Shown here in pieces: positions 25,974-34,319 of a stretch of 64,000 nt of DNA; within the stretch, counting starts at the first letter, position 1, and each line of letters starts with the position of its first letter. A model generated the notes under the pieces. It ran no database searches. It was not told the DNA's origin and was given only the letters and a program-made list of their open reading frames with translations. The translations under genes and the position numbers were made by a program. Where the stretch lies: positions 74,051 to 138,050 of the forward strand of contig CAJTSB010000002.1 in assembly GCA_910578825.1 (NCBI GenBank). The letters run 5' to 3'. The stretch is from an uncultured Lachnospiraceae bacterium (lineage in GTDB: Bacteria > Bacillota > Clostridia > Lachnospirales > Lachnospiraceae).

Positions 25974-26762
25974 TTATCTTTTCGTAAGGAAAATGGCCTT
26001 ATTTTTCATATCAACTTCAAACTCCGTTTCCGATATACGAATAAATTCGGCTCCTATGGGGGCAGTGATATATTCATAAACATCCCTGTCCAGATCCTGA
26101 CACACTTTGCCGAGCGGCATCAATACTATGTTTTTCACATCCGAATTATAGTGTTCGTCTTCATTTCCTGCAAAAAATGTCCAGCCGCTGTCTGCCGGAT
26201 TGTTTGGCTCACGTCTGTACATCAAGCCAACTTTCCAGCCTTCCTCTACAATTCTCCTGGAAACAAGTGCGCCCTGATTCATGAGCAGGCGTATTTCTTT
26301 AATTTCATCAAACCAACTTTCATGATTCAAAAAAGTATTCCTCATTTCATCGCTGACAGGGATGTCGGTGCAGAGGCTTTCAATATTTACATTCCATTTG
26401 CCGCTGTCCTCTGCCTGATGTTTCAAAAGCACAGCCAGATCCAGCAATTGTTCCTCTCCGCACTCGATATGAGTACGCACCTCCTTGCACATATTCTTTC
26501 CGGCGTTGTCAAAAACAATCACCTGCACCGTTCCATCTCGATAAAGCAGAAGTTTCACAGCGCCCATTTTGGCCTCATCATCATAAAACATCATAAAAGG
26601 CGGCAGCTTATCATTGACATACCATTCAAATTCGGTTCCATCCTTACTGTTCATAAAATAGACCGCCCCGTTTTCTTCCAAATCGCTGGATTCTACCTGC
26701 GGCAAATACTGTTCCCTGTTCTGTTCCATAATGAGTTTAATTTCATTTAAAATCACATTCAT
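25974..26762 (-). CDS. DUF2185 (Imm33-like) protein
   Basis: A cytoplasmic protein of 262 residues. The C-terminal 90 residues (SRRIVEEGWKVGLMYR, DSGWTFFAGNEDEHY, YEYITAPIGAEFIR) match the DUF2185/Imm33 family, many members of which are predicted immunity proteins of polymorphic toxins. The N-terminal 165 residues resemble a DUF-type beta-rich domain I cannot name. The frame extends to 26936, but GGAGG eight bases before the ATG at 26762 fixes the start. It stands alone, without an adjacent intact toxin. A role in immunity is family-based inference. Confidence 0.8.
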   Translation of the reverse strand: MNVILNEIKLIMEQNREQYLPQVESSDLEENGAVYFMNSKDGTEFEWYVNDKLPPFMMFYDDEAKMGAVKLLLYRDGTVQVIVFDNAGKNMCKEVRTHIECGEEQLLDLAVLLKHQAEDSGKWNVNIESLCTDIPVSDEMRNTFLNHESWFDEIKEIRLLMNQGALVSRRIVEEGWKVGLMYRREPNNPADSGWTFFAGNEDEHYNSDVKNIVLMPLGKVCQDLDRDVYEYITAPIGAEFIRISETEFEVDMKNKAIFLTKR

Positions 26763-27328
26763 AACAAATTCCTCCGTTTCACATCGTCCGTTGTAATTAT
26801 CATTATCTATTCCTGCTTTGATAATATATTCTTTTATTAATTTCTCCCAGTTCTTTCTTACTACTGTCGGAATGCCCCCACTAAAAGAAACACCATTTAT
26901 ACTTGAAACAATAATACGCAAAGAATTTTGTCTCATTATTTTTTTAATTTCTTTAAATCCGATATCTCCCTTTTTGAAGACGTTGATATTTTTGAATACC
27001 CTTTTATTTGCCCCACATATTCAGGCAGTTTATTCAAACCTTTTAAAGTGTTTGCTGTTAAATCTTCTAACGCAGGTATCATTATTCATCTCAACATCCA
27101 ATTTCTCCATCCCACACCGAACCGTAAGCTAGTTAAAATGACTATCCTTTCAGCAGGTTCATCATCCGCCCTGCTGCATCCTCCTACAAATATAGCCATC
27201 CGCCAGCATCCAGGCATAAGAAAAGCACCTCCAGAAGATTAATCCATCCGTTGGTACTTACCATATATTTAACATTTTCATTCTCTGACCTAACAAGTTG
27301 GACTGAATTTTCAGAATGTTAAGTTCCG
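26763..27328 (-). other. Gene-poor stretch with possible gene remnants
   Basis: About 570 bases without a convincing gene. On the minus strand a short frame (about 27085 to 26937) reads IPALEDLTANTLKG to ISDLKKLKK and stops, and overlaps by TAATG another frame (26936-26763) that runs in frame into the DUF2185 gene. Both have coding-like composition but no ribosome binding site, and neither resembles a complete protein. They may be the tail of a lost toxin or other gene. The rest shows no structure I can name. Confidence 0.4.
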
Positions 27329-27762
27329 TTATTCCAATTCATCTACCATAACACATTTCATTTCCTTAAACTGCTTTAACTGTTTGTCATTTGTCAAAAA
27401 CAAATCACATCCCGTCAAACAGGCTGTTGCCAACTGCAAGGCATCCATCGCTTTAAATCCTTTATATTCTGCCCTTATATTTGCTGCCTACTTCGCGATT
27501 TCCCGATTTATTTCCACAATTTCCATATCAGTTGTTGCAATCAAGCGTTCAAACATATCTATGAGGGCATAGGCTTTATTTCTATATGGAAATACAAAAT
27601 ATTCTTCCACTGTAATTACAGATGAAACGAATTCCTTGTCATTATCATACCCATATTTAAAAATGACTTCACCTTTTCATGGTATTGTGGATTGTTGGCA
27701 TCCTTTTCAATGAAATATATAAACGGTGCTGTATCAACAAAAACTTTCCTAAAGCCTATCAT
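27329..27762 (-). pseudogene. PIN-domain toxin (VapC-like), frameshifted with internal stop
   Basis: The start reads FRKVFVDTAPFIYFIEKD, the first acidic motif of PIN-domain ribonucleases. Near 27650-27665 the frame shifts by one; the other frame continues KYGYDNDKEFVSSVITVEEYF. At 27488-27490 a TAG interrupts EINREIAK/AANIRAEY. The end carries KAMDALQLATACLTGCDLFLTND, the later conserved acidic cluster and TND motif. With two lesions the toxin should be inactive. Its ATG overlaps the end of the antitoxin gene by 14 bases, the usual toxin-antitoxin layout. Confidence 0.85.
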
Positions 27763-27973
27763 TTTCACGCATCTCCTTCATATATTCATCAACATTTCTT
27801 CCGCGCTCACTTGGAATGGCAAAACTATCCCAATCAACAGAGGATTTTTCTGCCTTCTTTTGAGGATAATTTAATATGGTGACAACAACCTCTGCCCCGT
27901 CATATTCCCTTATATCATCATCTTTTATAATAACCGTATTCCCTTGTATGATTCCCTTCACTGCCGCCAACAT
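27749..27973 (-). CDS. Antitoxin of a PIN-domain toxin-antitoxin pair
   Basis: A 74-residue protein: an N-terminal half (MLAAVKGIIQGNTVIIKDDD to VVVTIL) with a swapped-hairpin-like beta pattern seen in short VapB/AbrB-type antitoxins, and a charged C-terminal helix (VDWDSFAIPSERGRNVDEYM) that would bind and block the toxin. GGAGG precedes the ATG. It is intact while its overlapping PIN toxin is broken. It has a clear promoter at 28082-28110. Confidence 0.8.
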   Translation of the reverse strand: MLAAVKGIIQGNTVIIKDDDIREYDGAEVVVTILNYPQKKAEKSSVDWDSFAIPSERGRNVDEYMKEMRENDRL

Positions 27974-28081
27974 ATTAATAACCTCCTGTCCATCTATGGC
28001 ATATGCAATTCATGATAAGTTCCCATAATAGATACCATCCCACCCGGGCATATGCATCATTCATATTTTTCCCTTGAAAGT

Positions 28082-28110
28082 ATTATAACATCCCTTCACA
28101 CCATATACAA
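28082..28110 (-). promoter_or_regulatory. Promoter of the antitoxin gene
   Basis: TTGTAT (28105-28110), a 17-base spacer and a perfect TATAAT (28082-28087). The start point would be near 28075, about 100 bases before the antitoxin ATG. Confidence 0.7.
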
Positions 28111-28111
28111 T

Positions 28112-28149
28112 CAGCACCAGAAGAAAATTTCTGTTTTCCACTGGTGCTG
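28112..28149. repeat. Inverted repeat CAGCACCAG/CTGGTGCTG
   Basis: Two perfect 9-base arms (28112-28120 and 28141-28149) flank an AT-rich 20-base loop that itself contains AGAAAATTTCT. It follows the stop of the orphan gene and precedes the antitoxin promoter. Without a T-run it is an uncertain terminator. Confidence 0.6.
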
Positions 28150-28156
28150 GTTCCAT

Positions 28157-28591
28157 CTATTTCAATATTTCCCCCTGTCTATATATGCGCCTATTGCAAT
28201 ATATGTCATCAAACGGCTTTTCCGTCCATGACCTATCACATACACAAAAATCTGCATATTTTAGAAATTTCATATCCAAATCATCCAAATCAAAATCATT
28301 ATAATATTCACTGATCTTATTCATCCCTATATGAATTGAATAACTTCTATAAAAAATAATGTTTCCCACTCTTTTATGTCTGGTATGACTAAAACAAGCA
28401 TTAGCATGGCAGGTAAATATTGCCTGTCCAATATTTTCTGATTTAACAAAATTTGTTTCTAATAGTCTGTTCACTTCACGTTCTATTTCTTTCGGTATAC
28501 ACTCTGGTAAATCCTTTCTGATTCCACCATTCATATCCGATAAATCCAAACTGAAATTTATGTCACCGTCATGAAATATGAATATCGGCAT
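28157..28591 (-). CDS. Hypothetical protein, 144 residues
   Basis: I do not recognise a family. The protein is acidic and mixed alpha/beta, with no signal peptide or membrane segment, and contains several Cys and His (TCHANACFSHTRHKR, CVCDRSW) that could bind metal. No ribosome binding site is visible before the ATG, and a stop codon lies directly upstream, so the gene may be truncated or start elsewhere. Its AT-rich composition matches the accessory patch rather than the flanking ribosomal genes. Confidence 0.6.
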   Translation of the reverse strand: MPIFIFHDGDINFSLDLSDMNGGIRKDLPECIPKEIEREVNRLLETNFVKSENIGQAIFTCHANACFSHTRHKRVGNIIFYRSYSIHIGMNKISEYYNDFDLDDLDMKFLKYADFCVCDRSWTEKPFDDIYCNRRIYRQGEILK

Positions 28592-28753
28592 TCACAACCG
28601 AAAAAAAGAAAAAATAAAAGAATATGTCTGATTACCTGATAAATTTTCAGGCAACATATAAGCATCTTTTTCCAAAACAAAAAAATACTGAAACCACCGA
28701 TTTATCAGTAATTCCAGCACTTCTCGGGTTGGGCTATTCAATTTAATAGCTAG
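28592..28753 (-). other. tRNA-Glu downstream spacer
   Basis: An AT-rich 160-base gap. On the minus strand a frame reading LELLINRWFQYFFVLEKD to FIFSFFRL runs out of the tRNA and stops at the ATG of the orphan gene. It has no start of its own and may be a remnant or chance. I saw no clear attachment-site repeat. Confidence 0.35.
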
Positions 28754-28826
28754 TAGCCCGTAGGGGAATCGAACCCCTGTTTCCGCCGTGAGAGGGCGGC
28801 GTCTTAACCGCTTGACCAACGAGCCA
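28754..28826 (-). tRNA. tRNA-Glu (CTC)
   Basis: A 73-base cloverleaf: acceptor TGGCTCG pairs with CGGGCTA, the anticodon stem CCGCC/GGCGG encloses CTCTCAC giving anticodon CTC, and the T arm GGGGTTCGATTCCCC is canonical. The 3' CCA is not encoded. It reads from its own promoter and lies at the boundary between the ribosomal genes and the accessory patch. Confidence 0.95.
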
Positions 28827-28861
28827 TATACTTGTCTGCTTTCTCAAACTCAACAATAGTT

Positions 28862-28890
28862 ATTATACATGCTGGGTTCGAGAAAGTCAA
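28862..28890 (-). promoter_or_regulatory. Promoter of tRNA-Glu
   Basis: TTGACT (28885-28890), a 17-base spacer and TATAAT (28862-28867), ending about 35 bases before the tRNA. Confidence 0.88.
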
Positions 28891-28915
28891 GTATTATTTT
28901 AAAATTTTTTTAATT

Positions 28916-29278
28916 TTATGCTGCATCCAGTTTACTCTGTGCAAGTTTCACCAGCGTTGCAAATCCTTCTGCATCATTGACAGCCATTTCAGCCAGCATC
29001 TTACGGTTTACCTCTACTCCTGCAAGCTTCAATCCATACATGAATTTGCTGTAGGAAAGACCGTTCATCCTTGCTGCAGCATTGATACGTGCAATCCACA
29101 GGCTGCGGAACTGTCTCTTTCTCTCTTTTCTACCAGCATAGGAACTTGCCAGCGCACGCATGACAGACTGTTTTGCCACTCTATACTGTTTGGAACGCGC
29201 GCCTCTGTATCCCTTCGCCAGTTTCAATATTCTGTTATGTTTCTTTTTTGCGTTTAATCCGCCTTTAATTCTTGCCAT
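28916..29278 (-). CDS. rplT: 50S ribosomal protein L20
   Basis: Binds 23S rRNA early in 50S assembly and, in Bacillus and E. coli, represses its own operon. The 120 residues with ARIKGGLNAKKKHNRILKLAKGYRGARSK and RKRQFRSLWIARINAAAR are diagnostic. Third gene of infC-rpmI-rplT. No strong terminator follows; only a weak AT hairpin. Confidence 0.98.
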   Translation of the reverse strand: MARIKGGLNAKKKHNRILKLAKGYRGARSKQYRVAKQSVMRALASSYAGRKERKRQFRSLWIARINAAARMNGLSYSKFMYGLKLAGVEVNRKMLAEMAVNDAEGFATLVKLAQSKLDAA

Positions 29279-29322
29279 GACTTCTATTCCTCCTTAACTC
29301 ATTACCTATAAAGCAATCTTTC

Positions 29323-29520
29323 TTACAGATACGGTAAAATCTTCTTCATATTCTTAACATTCGTTGCATCTGTAATAGTTGACTTCCTCAGATTTCTCTT
29401 TCTCTTTGTAGACTTCTTTGTTAAGATATGGCTCTTGTAAGCTTTATTTCTCTTTAATTTTCCTGTTCCGGTTTTTTTGAAGCGTTTTGCTGCCGCTCTG
29501 TTTGTTTTCATTTTTGGCAT
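29323..29520 (-). CDS. rpmI: 50S ribosomal protein L35
   Basis: A 65-residue basic protein beginning MPKMKTNRAAAKRF, the family's signature. The frame has an in-frame TTG two codons upstream (29526), but GGAGG eight bases before 29520 fixes the ATG. Lies between infC and rplT. Confidence 0.97.
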   Translation of the reverse strand: MPKMKTNRAAAKRFKKTGTGKLKRNKAYKSHILTKKSTKRKRNLRKSTITDATNVKNMKKILPYL

Positions 29521-29544
29521 TTTCAATTCCTCCTTAAAATCCAG

Positions 29545-30039
29545 CTATTTTTTCTCCGCCAGCACAATACTCATGCTGCGCCCTTCCAGCTTAGGTGCCT
29601 TCTCCACCATCGCAATATCTGACAGTTCCTCAGCAAAATCATCCAGAATATGTTTGCTGTTCTGGATATGCGCCATTTCCCTGCCACGAAAACGTAAAGT
29701 AACCTTTACTTTATTGCCCTTTGAAATAAATTTCTTTGCCGCATTAATTTTGGTATTGAGGTCATTGCTCTCAATATTGGGTGATAAACGGATTTCTTTA
29801 ATTTCAACAGTTTTCTGTTTCTTCTTGGCTTCTTTTTCCTTCCTGACAAGCTCATACTTATACTTGCCATAATCAATAATCTTACATACCGGCGGCTTTG
29901 CCATCGGGGCAATCTTCACCAGATCAAGATCTGCTTCCTGAGCAAGCTTAAGCGCTTCCCTTGCAGACATAATACCAAGCTGCTCTCCGCCCTGTCCAAT
30001 CAGACGAACTTCCTTATCTTTGATTTGTTCATTAATCAT
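29545..30039 (-). CDS. infC: Translation initiation factor IF-3
   Basis: Prevents premature 70S formation and checks the start codon. The 164 residues begin MINEQIKDKEVRLIGQGG, with the linker KYELVRKEKEAKKKQK and the C-terminal IKEIRLSPNIE and VTLRFRGREMAH. GGAGG precedes the ATG (the first base of the annotated frame is an ATT-adjacent ATG with usual spacing; AUU-type starts are not evident). Leader with attenuator upstream. Confidence 0.97.
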   Translation of the reverse strand: MINEQIKDKEVRLIGQGGEQLGIMSAREALKLAQEADLDLVKIAPMAKPPVCKIIDYGKYKYELVRKEKEAKKKQKTVEIKEIRLSPNIESNDLNTKINAAKKFISKGNKVKVTLRFRGREMAHIQNSKHILDDFAEELSDIAMVEKAPKLEGRSMSIVLAEKK

Positions 30040-30103
30040 TAACTCGCTAATGGTCGTACACCTCCAAGATCAATTTAACATTTCATTCACTTTCCCATTC
30101 CAT

Positions 30104-30132
30104 AAAAAAGTGGATAGGCAGGCTATCCACTT
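30104..30132 (-). terminator. Attenuator in the infC-rpmI-rplT leader
   Basis: CTATCCACTT pairs with AAGTGGATAG around a five-base loop (minus-strand arms 30123-30132 and 30108-30117), followed by six T. The upstream leader holds ATCCACT (30209-30215 on the minus strand) that can pair with the same AGTGGAT arm, giving an alternative, antitermination-type fold. This is the architecture known for L20-controlled infC leaders in Bacillus. Confidence 0.75.
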
Positions 30133-30244
30133 CACATTCTTCTTGTATCACGGCAAAAGTTGCCACTTTGAATATTAACCGTTAGTCACTCGCTTGTGCT
30201 AAGGTGAGAGTGGATGCTCTACTTTGTTTTCTAACAACGTTGTT

Positions 30245-30273
30245 ACTTTATCATGTTTTGTGCCATCCGTCAA
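30245..30273 (-). promoter_or_regulatory. Promoter of infC-rpmI-rplT
   Basis: TTGACG (30268-30273), a 17-base spacer and TAAAGT (30245-30250). The -35 box overlaps the stop codon of the upstream rng gene. The transcript would have a leader of about 200 bases. Confidence 0.7.
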
Positions 30274-31475
30274 GGATTTTTTTCATTTATCAGCTCCAAC
30301 AAGGGTTTTTTTACCTTTTTGCGGGTAATCTCCACCAAATTGAGCTTTGTCATCCCCAGAATCTGTATGGGAATCCTGTCTGTACGCGCATAAGCGCGCA
30401 GTGTTTTTAATAAAAGTTCATTGTTCTCCTGCGATTCCATATTGATAAAATCCACAATGATGATTCCCGACAGATTTCGCAGACGAATCTGATGCAAAAT
30501 TTCCTCCGCCGCCTCCAGATTGATTTTCAGATAATGCTCCTGTACCTTCTTCTTTGCAATGCTTTTCCCACTATTCACGTCAATGACGGTCAGCGCTTCC
30601 GTGGGCTGGATGACAAGATAACCGCCGGACTTTAGCCATACGCGCTCATGCAGCGCCTTCTCAATCCCCATTTCCAGACTGTAAAGCTTACGCAGGGGCA
30701 ATATGGCATCTTCATAATATTTCAGTGTACATTCCTGCCGCGGAAACTGCTGCAGGTACATTTGCACCTGTTCATAAATCTCTCTTTCATCCGTAATGAT
30801 AACGTCCATCTGCTCTTCTCTCATATCCTGAAGGACATGCAGATAATCCGGCATCTCCCTTTTCAGGCAGCTAAATGCCGTTCGATAACATGCTGTCTTC
30901 TTGAGGTTAAGGTATTCCTGTTTTAACCTTTCATACTCTCTCTCAATCTCTTCAACAGCTGCATGCGCCGCATTTGTGCGCACAATAATCCCAAACTCAG
31001 ATTTCTCCTCTAATTTCAAGGTCTTCTTTAAACGTTTCTTCGTCTCCGCATCCAGCTTTCGCGAAAAAGACAGCGACTCATTCTCACTCGTCAGAACAAG
31101 GTACTTGCCTGAAAAATTCAGTTTAGTGCCAACTCTTGGCGGCTTGCCCTTGCTTTTTTCACGAATCACCTGCACGACCACTTCATCTCCCTGAACCATG
31201 TGAGGACTGTTTACCTTCTTCACATACAGCGGATTTTTCAAATCTTCCAAATCAAAATAGCAGCGAACGCCCGGCGCAATCTCAATAAACGCCGCATTGA
31301 GATTCTTCACGACATCCCTCACCCTGCCCACATAAATATTGCCAAGAATACTCTGTGAATCCTGATATTCCAGCGATATTTCCAGTAATCGTTTCTCCTG
31401 ATAAAGCGCTGTTGCAAGATAGTTCTTATTATTTAAGATAAGTTTTGTTATCAAGAGTGTAAATCCATGCTCCAT
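30270..31475 (-). CDS. rng: Ribonuclease G/E family endoribonuclease
   Basis: Single-strand-specific endonuclease of RNA decay and rRNA processing. An S1 domain (about 35-115, with GNIYVGRVRDVVKNLNAAFIEI) is followed by the RNase H-like and DNase I-like catalytic part with LTVIDVNSGKS and IIIVDFINM, carrying the metal-binding aspartates. About 400 residues: the chain ends soon after GMTKLNLVEITRKK, so the C-terminal small domain seen in E. coli RNase G is largely absent, as in several clostridial homologues. The ATG at 31475 has GGGAGAG before it; the frame opens nine codons earlier. Confidence 0.93.
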   Translation of the reverse strand: MEHGFTLLITKLILNNKNYLATALYQEKRLLEISLEYQDSQSILGNIYVGRVRDVVKNLNAAFIEIAPGVRCYFDLEDLKNPLYVKKVNSPHMVQGDEVVVQVIREKSKGKPPRVGTKLNFSGKYLVLTSENESLSFSRKLDAETKKRLKKTLKLEEKSEFGIIVRTNAAHAAVEEIEREYERLKQEYLNLKKTACYRTAFSCLKREMPDYLHVLQDMREEQMDVIITDEREIYEQVQMYLQQFPRQECTLKYYEDAILPLRKLYSLEMGIEKALHERVWLKSGGYLVIQPTEALTVIDVNSGKSIAKKKVQEHYLKINLEAAEEILHQIRLRNLSGIIIVDFINMESQENNELLLKTLRAYARTDRIPIQILGMTKLNLVEITRKKVKKPLLELINEKNP

Positions 31476-31519
31476 AATCTCTCCCTTATTGCATCCAATC
31501 ATCCGGAATTTACCAGGAT

Positions 31520-32332
31520 TCAGGAAATCTCTTCCCCCAATTCTCCCAATGTAAGAAATTCCGGAAACTTTTTCCCCTCTTTTTGGTAATTGCGACGCTG
31601 GCTTTCAAGATAGTCAGCGTATAATTTTCGCTCCTGTTCTCCTTTCACCGGAATCTCATCTGCCTTAGCGTAAACTTCAAGACGATGAACATGAAACGCC
31701 ATCTCACGATACTCCATTCCATAAAAATCACAAAATGCCTTCAGCACCAGTTCCGGTTTGATATTATCGGTACTTCCGGTACAGACCTTTAAAAATAACG
31801 CCGGTTGACTGCTTAACGTTAACGCCTTCATCTCATAGATTAATGGCTTTAAGTCCATTTCCATCTCACGCTTTTTCGTCTGTTTGGTGATAAGAATTTC
31901 TTTCTGCCCTTCATAAAACTTCTGAACCTTTTCCTGAAGTTCCTCCACCGTTTCAGCTAGCGGCTGATAGCCCTCATTCGCGTACACGAGATAATCCGCC
32001 GCGGCTACTAAGGACATGGACGTCTTTGCCGTATCGGGAAGTTTCTTATACTCTAAAATGGAAATCCCCTCCGCCATCGTTTCATTTAACGCCTGTATGG
32101 ACTCCCGGCTCGATTTCGTAGAATGTACTTCAATGTCAAAATATTCACCGTCACTTGTAACGCCTACGCCCAGGGGCGCGGCGAAAGACATAATCTGATG
32201 GGGACTGTAGCCCCCGGAATAAGCGATATCAATATCGGCACGACGAATTGCTTTCTGGAAATACCGCATCATGTCCAGATGGCCGATATATTTCATCACG
32301 CCGTGTTTTTTGAATTTAATTCTGATGTTCAA
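31520..32332 (-). CDS. TIGR03936 (DUF2344) radical-SAM-associated protein
   Basis: A 270-residue protein of unknown activity that always accompanies, or is fused to, the TIGR03960 radical-SAM protein. Family marks are RIKFKKHGVMKYIGHLDMMRYF and IAYSGGYSPHQIMSFAAPLGVGVTSDGEYFD. I chose the TTG at 32332, with GGGGGAGG eight bases upstream; it overlaps the end of the partner gene by 17 bases, so the pair is translationally coupled. Function probably lies in RNA or translation-related modification, but this is not shown by the sequence. Confidence 0.88.
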   Translation of the reverse strand: MNIRIKFKKHGVMKYIGHLDMMRYFQKAIRRADIDIAYSGGYSPHQIMSFAAPLGVGVTSDGEYFDIEVHSTKSSRESIQALNETMAEGISILEYKKLPDTAKTSMSLVAAADYLVYANEGYQPLAETVEELQEKVQKFYEGQKEILITKQTKKREMEMDLKPLIYEMKALTLSSQPALFLKVCTGSTDNIKPELVLKAFCDFYGMEYREMAFHVHRLEVYAKADEIPVKGEQERKLYADYLESQRRNYQKEGKKFPEFLTLGELGEEIS

Positions 32333-34178
32333 GACAGACACCTCCCCCAAACTGTGCCGCGCCGCACCCGCTGCACTTCATACTGCAATTGGGGGTCACT
32401 TCCCCCTCTCTGGCACGCTGCCATTCACGCATCAAAAATGTTTTTGACACACCGCAGTCAATAAAATCCCACGGCAGAACTTCATCCATCTCCCTGACGC
32501 GCAGATTATAAAAATCAATGGATACGCCGCATTCCTCAAAGGCTTCCATCCATTTCTGATTGTCAAAAAATTCACTCCAGGCGTCGAAGAGACATCCCTT
32601 CTCGTACGCCTTTAACAAAACTTGTCCCACACGACGGTCACCGCGGGCAAACACGCCCTCCAGAACGGTTACATCCGCCTCATGCCAGTTATACTTCATA
32701 CTCTTACGGTTTAACTGCTCTTTCATTTCCTCATTCACGATACGCGCACGGGCAAGATACTCTTCTTTCGGGTGCATAGGCGCCCATTGAAACGGAGTAA
32801 ACGGTTTGGGAACAAAAAACGACGTGCTGATCGTAATCTGGCACTTACCACCTCGTTTTTCTTTGGGAATCTCATAATAACGCCTTGCAATTTTATCGGC
32901 AAGCCTGGGAATTTCCTTCTGGTCTTCCTCCGTCTCTGTGGGAAGTCCCAGCATGAAATAAAGCTTTACTTTCTGCCAGCCGCCTTCAAACGCAAGCCCC
33001 GCGCCGTTTAAGATCACTTCTTCCGTCAATCCTTTATTAATCACATTCCGAAGACGCTGTGAGCCAGCCTCCGGTGCAAATGTCAGGCTGCTCTTTCGGA
33101 CGTCCTGCACCTTGCTCATAACATCTAAAGAAAACGCATCAATTCGCAAAGACGGCAGCGAAATATTAACACCCTTCTCCCGAAACTCCATAAGATAATC
33201 AATCAATTCCGCAAGCTGGCTATAGTCGCTGGAACTTAAAGAACTGAGTGAAATCTCCTCATGTCCCGTGCTCTCAAGCATTTCCTTTGCACAGGATTTG
33301 AGCATCGACAACTCACGCTCTCTGGTGGGTCGGTAAATCATGCCCGCCTGACAGAACCGGCATCCGCGGATACAGCCGCGCTGAATCTCAAGAACTACCC
33401 GATCCTGCGTCACCTTAATAAAGGGAACCAGTGGTTTTTTGGGATAATAAGTATTTGTCAAATCCATCTGAACTTCTTTGCGGACAGTAGATGGAACATC
33501 ATCATACTTTGGCGTAAACGATGCAATCAAACCGTCTTCTTTGTATGACACCTCATACAGTGACGGCACGTACATCCCCGGCAAATGGCACGCGGCGCGC
33601 AAGAATTCCTGCCGTGTACCGCCCTGCTGCCGCACAGATTTGTAGAGTTCAAATAATTCATCATACCTTGTTTCGCCTTCCCCAATATAGAACAAATCAA
33701 AGAAATCGGCAAGCGGTTCCGGATTATATGTACAGGGTCCGCCGCCAATCACAATCGGATCTTCCTCTGTCCGCATCTCAGCAAACAATGGAATCCCGCT
33801 TAAATCCAGTATCTGAAGAATATTGGTATAGCACATCTCATATTGAATTGTAATTCCCAGAAAATCCATATCCTTCACGGGAGACTGTGTCTCCAACGTA
33901 AACAGTGGTATCTCCTGCTCCTTCATGACTTTATGCAAATCGCTCCAGGGCGAATATACACGTTCACAGTACACATCCTGCCTCTGGTTGAACATATCAT
34001 ATAAAATCTGGATGCCAAGATGGGACATGCCGATTTCATATACATCCGGAAAACACATGGCGAAACGAATTTCCACCTCATCCGGATTCTTTCGCACCAT
34101 ATTCACTTCATTTCCGATGTAACGCGCAGGCTTGTCAACTGACATCAAAATCTCGTTGCTTAAAGCAAGTTTCCTCAT
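32316..34178 (-). CDS. TIGR03960 radical-SAM protein with B12-binding-like domain
   Basis: A 620-residue enzyme with an N-terminal cobalamin-binding-like Rossmann region (FPDVYEIGMSHLGIQILYD), the radical-SAM barrel with the [4Fe-4S] motif CIRGCRFC (about residue 270), and a C-terminal Cys-rich CSGCG tail. The substrate is unknown. The frame opens at 34301; MRKLALSNEILMSVDKP at 34178, with AAAGGAG nine bases upstream, is the family start. Adjacent to its TIGR03936 partner and rng, a conserved clostridial neighbourhood. Confidence 0.9.
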   Translation of the reverse strand: MRKLALSNEILMSVDKPARYIGNEVNMVRKNPDEVEIRFAMCFPDVYEIGMSHLGIQILYDMFNQRQDVYCERVYSPWSDLHKVMKEQEIPLFTLETQSPVKDMDFLGITIQYEMCYTNILQILDLSGIPLFAEMRTEEDPIVIGGGPCTYNPEPLADFFDLFYIGEGETRYDELFELYKSVRQQGGTRQEFLRAACHLPGMYVPSLYEVSYKEDGLIASFTPKYDDVPSTVRKEVQMDLTNTYYPKKPLVPFIKVTQDRVVLEIQRGCIRGCRFCQAGMIYRPTRERELSMLKSCAKEMLESTGHEEISLSSLSSSDYSQLAELIDYLMEFREKGVNISLPSLRIDAFSLDVMSKVQDVRKSSLTFAPEAGSQRLRNVINKGLTEEVILNGAGLAFEGGWQKVKLYFMLGLPTETEEDQKEIPRLADKIARRYYEIPKEKRGGKCQITISTSFFVPKPFTPFQWAPMHPKEEYLARARIVNEEMKEQLNRKSMKYNWHEADVTVLEGVFARGDRRVGQVLLKAYEKGCLFDAWSEFFDNQKWMEAFEECGVSIDFYNLRVREMDEVLPWDFIDCGVSKTFLMREWQRAREGEVTPNCSMKCSGCGAAQFGGGVCLEHQN

Positions 34179-34319
34179 AGATTGCGCTCCTTTACTTTCT
34201 GTCTTGCACCATTCTATCATAACTTCCATGGGAAGTCCACCTGGGAACAGGACAAGGCAGAGAAAGCATAACAATTCAGCCTGTTTGTTACGATATACCA
34301 AAGAAACGCGCGCTCCCGC

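Noticed and set aside
26818..27242. Two plus-strand frames over the gene-poor stretch
   Set aside because: Low-complexity hydrophobic translations without ribosome binding sites; antisense to the DUF2185 upstream region.
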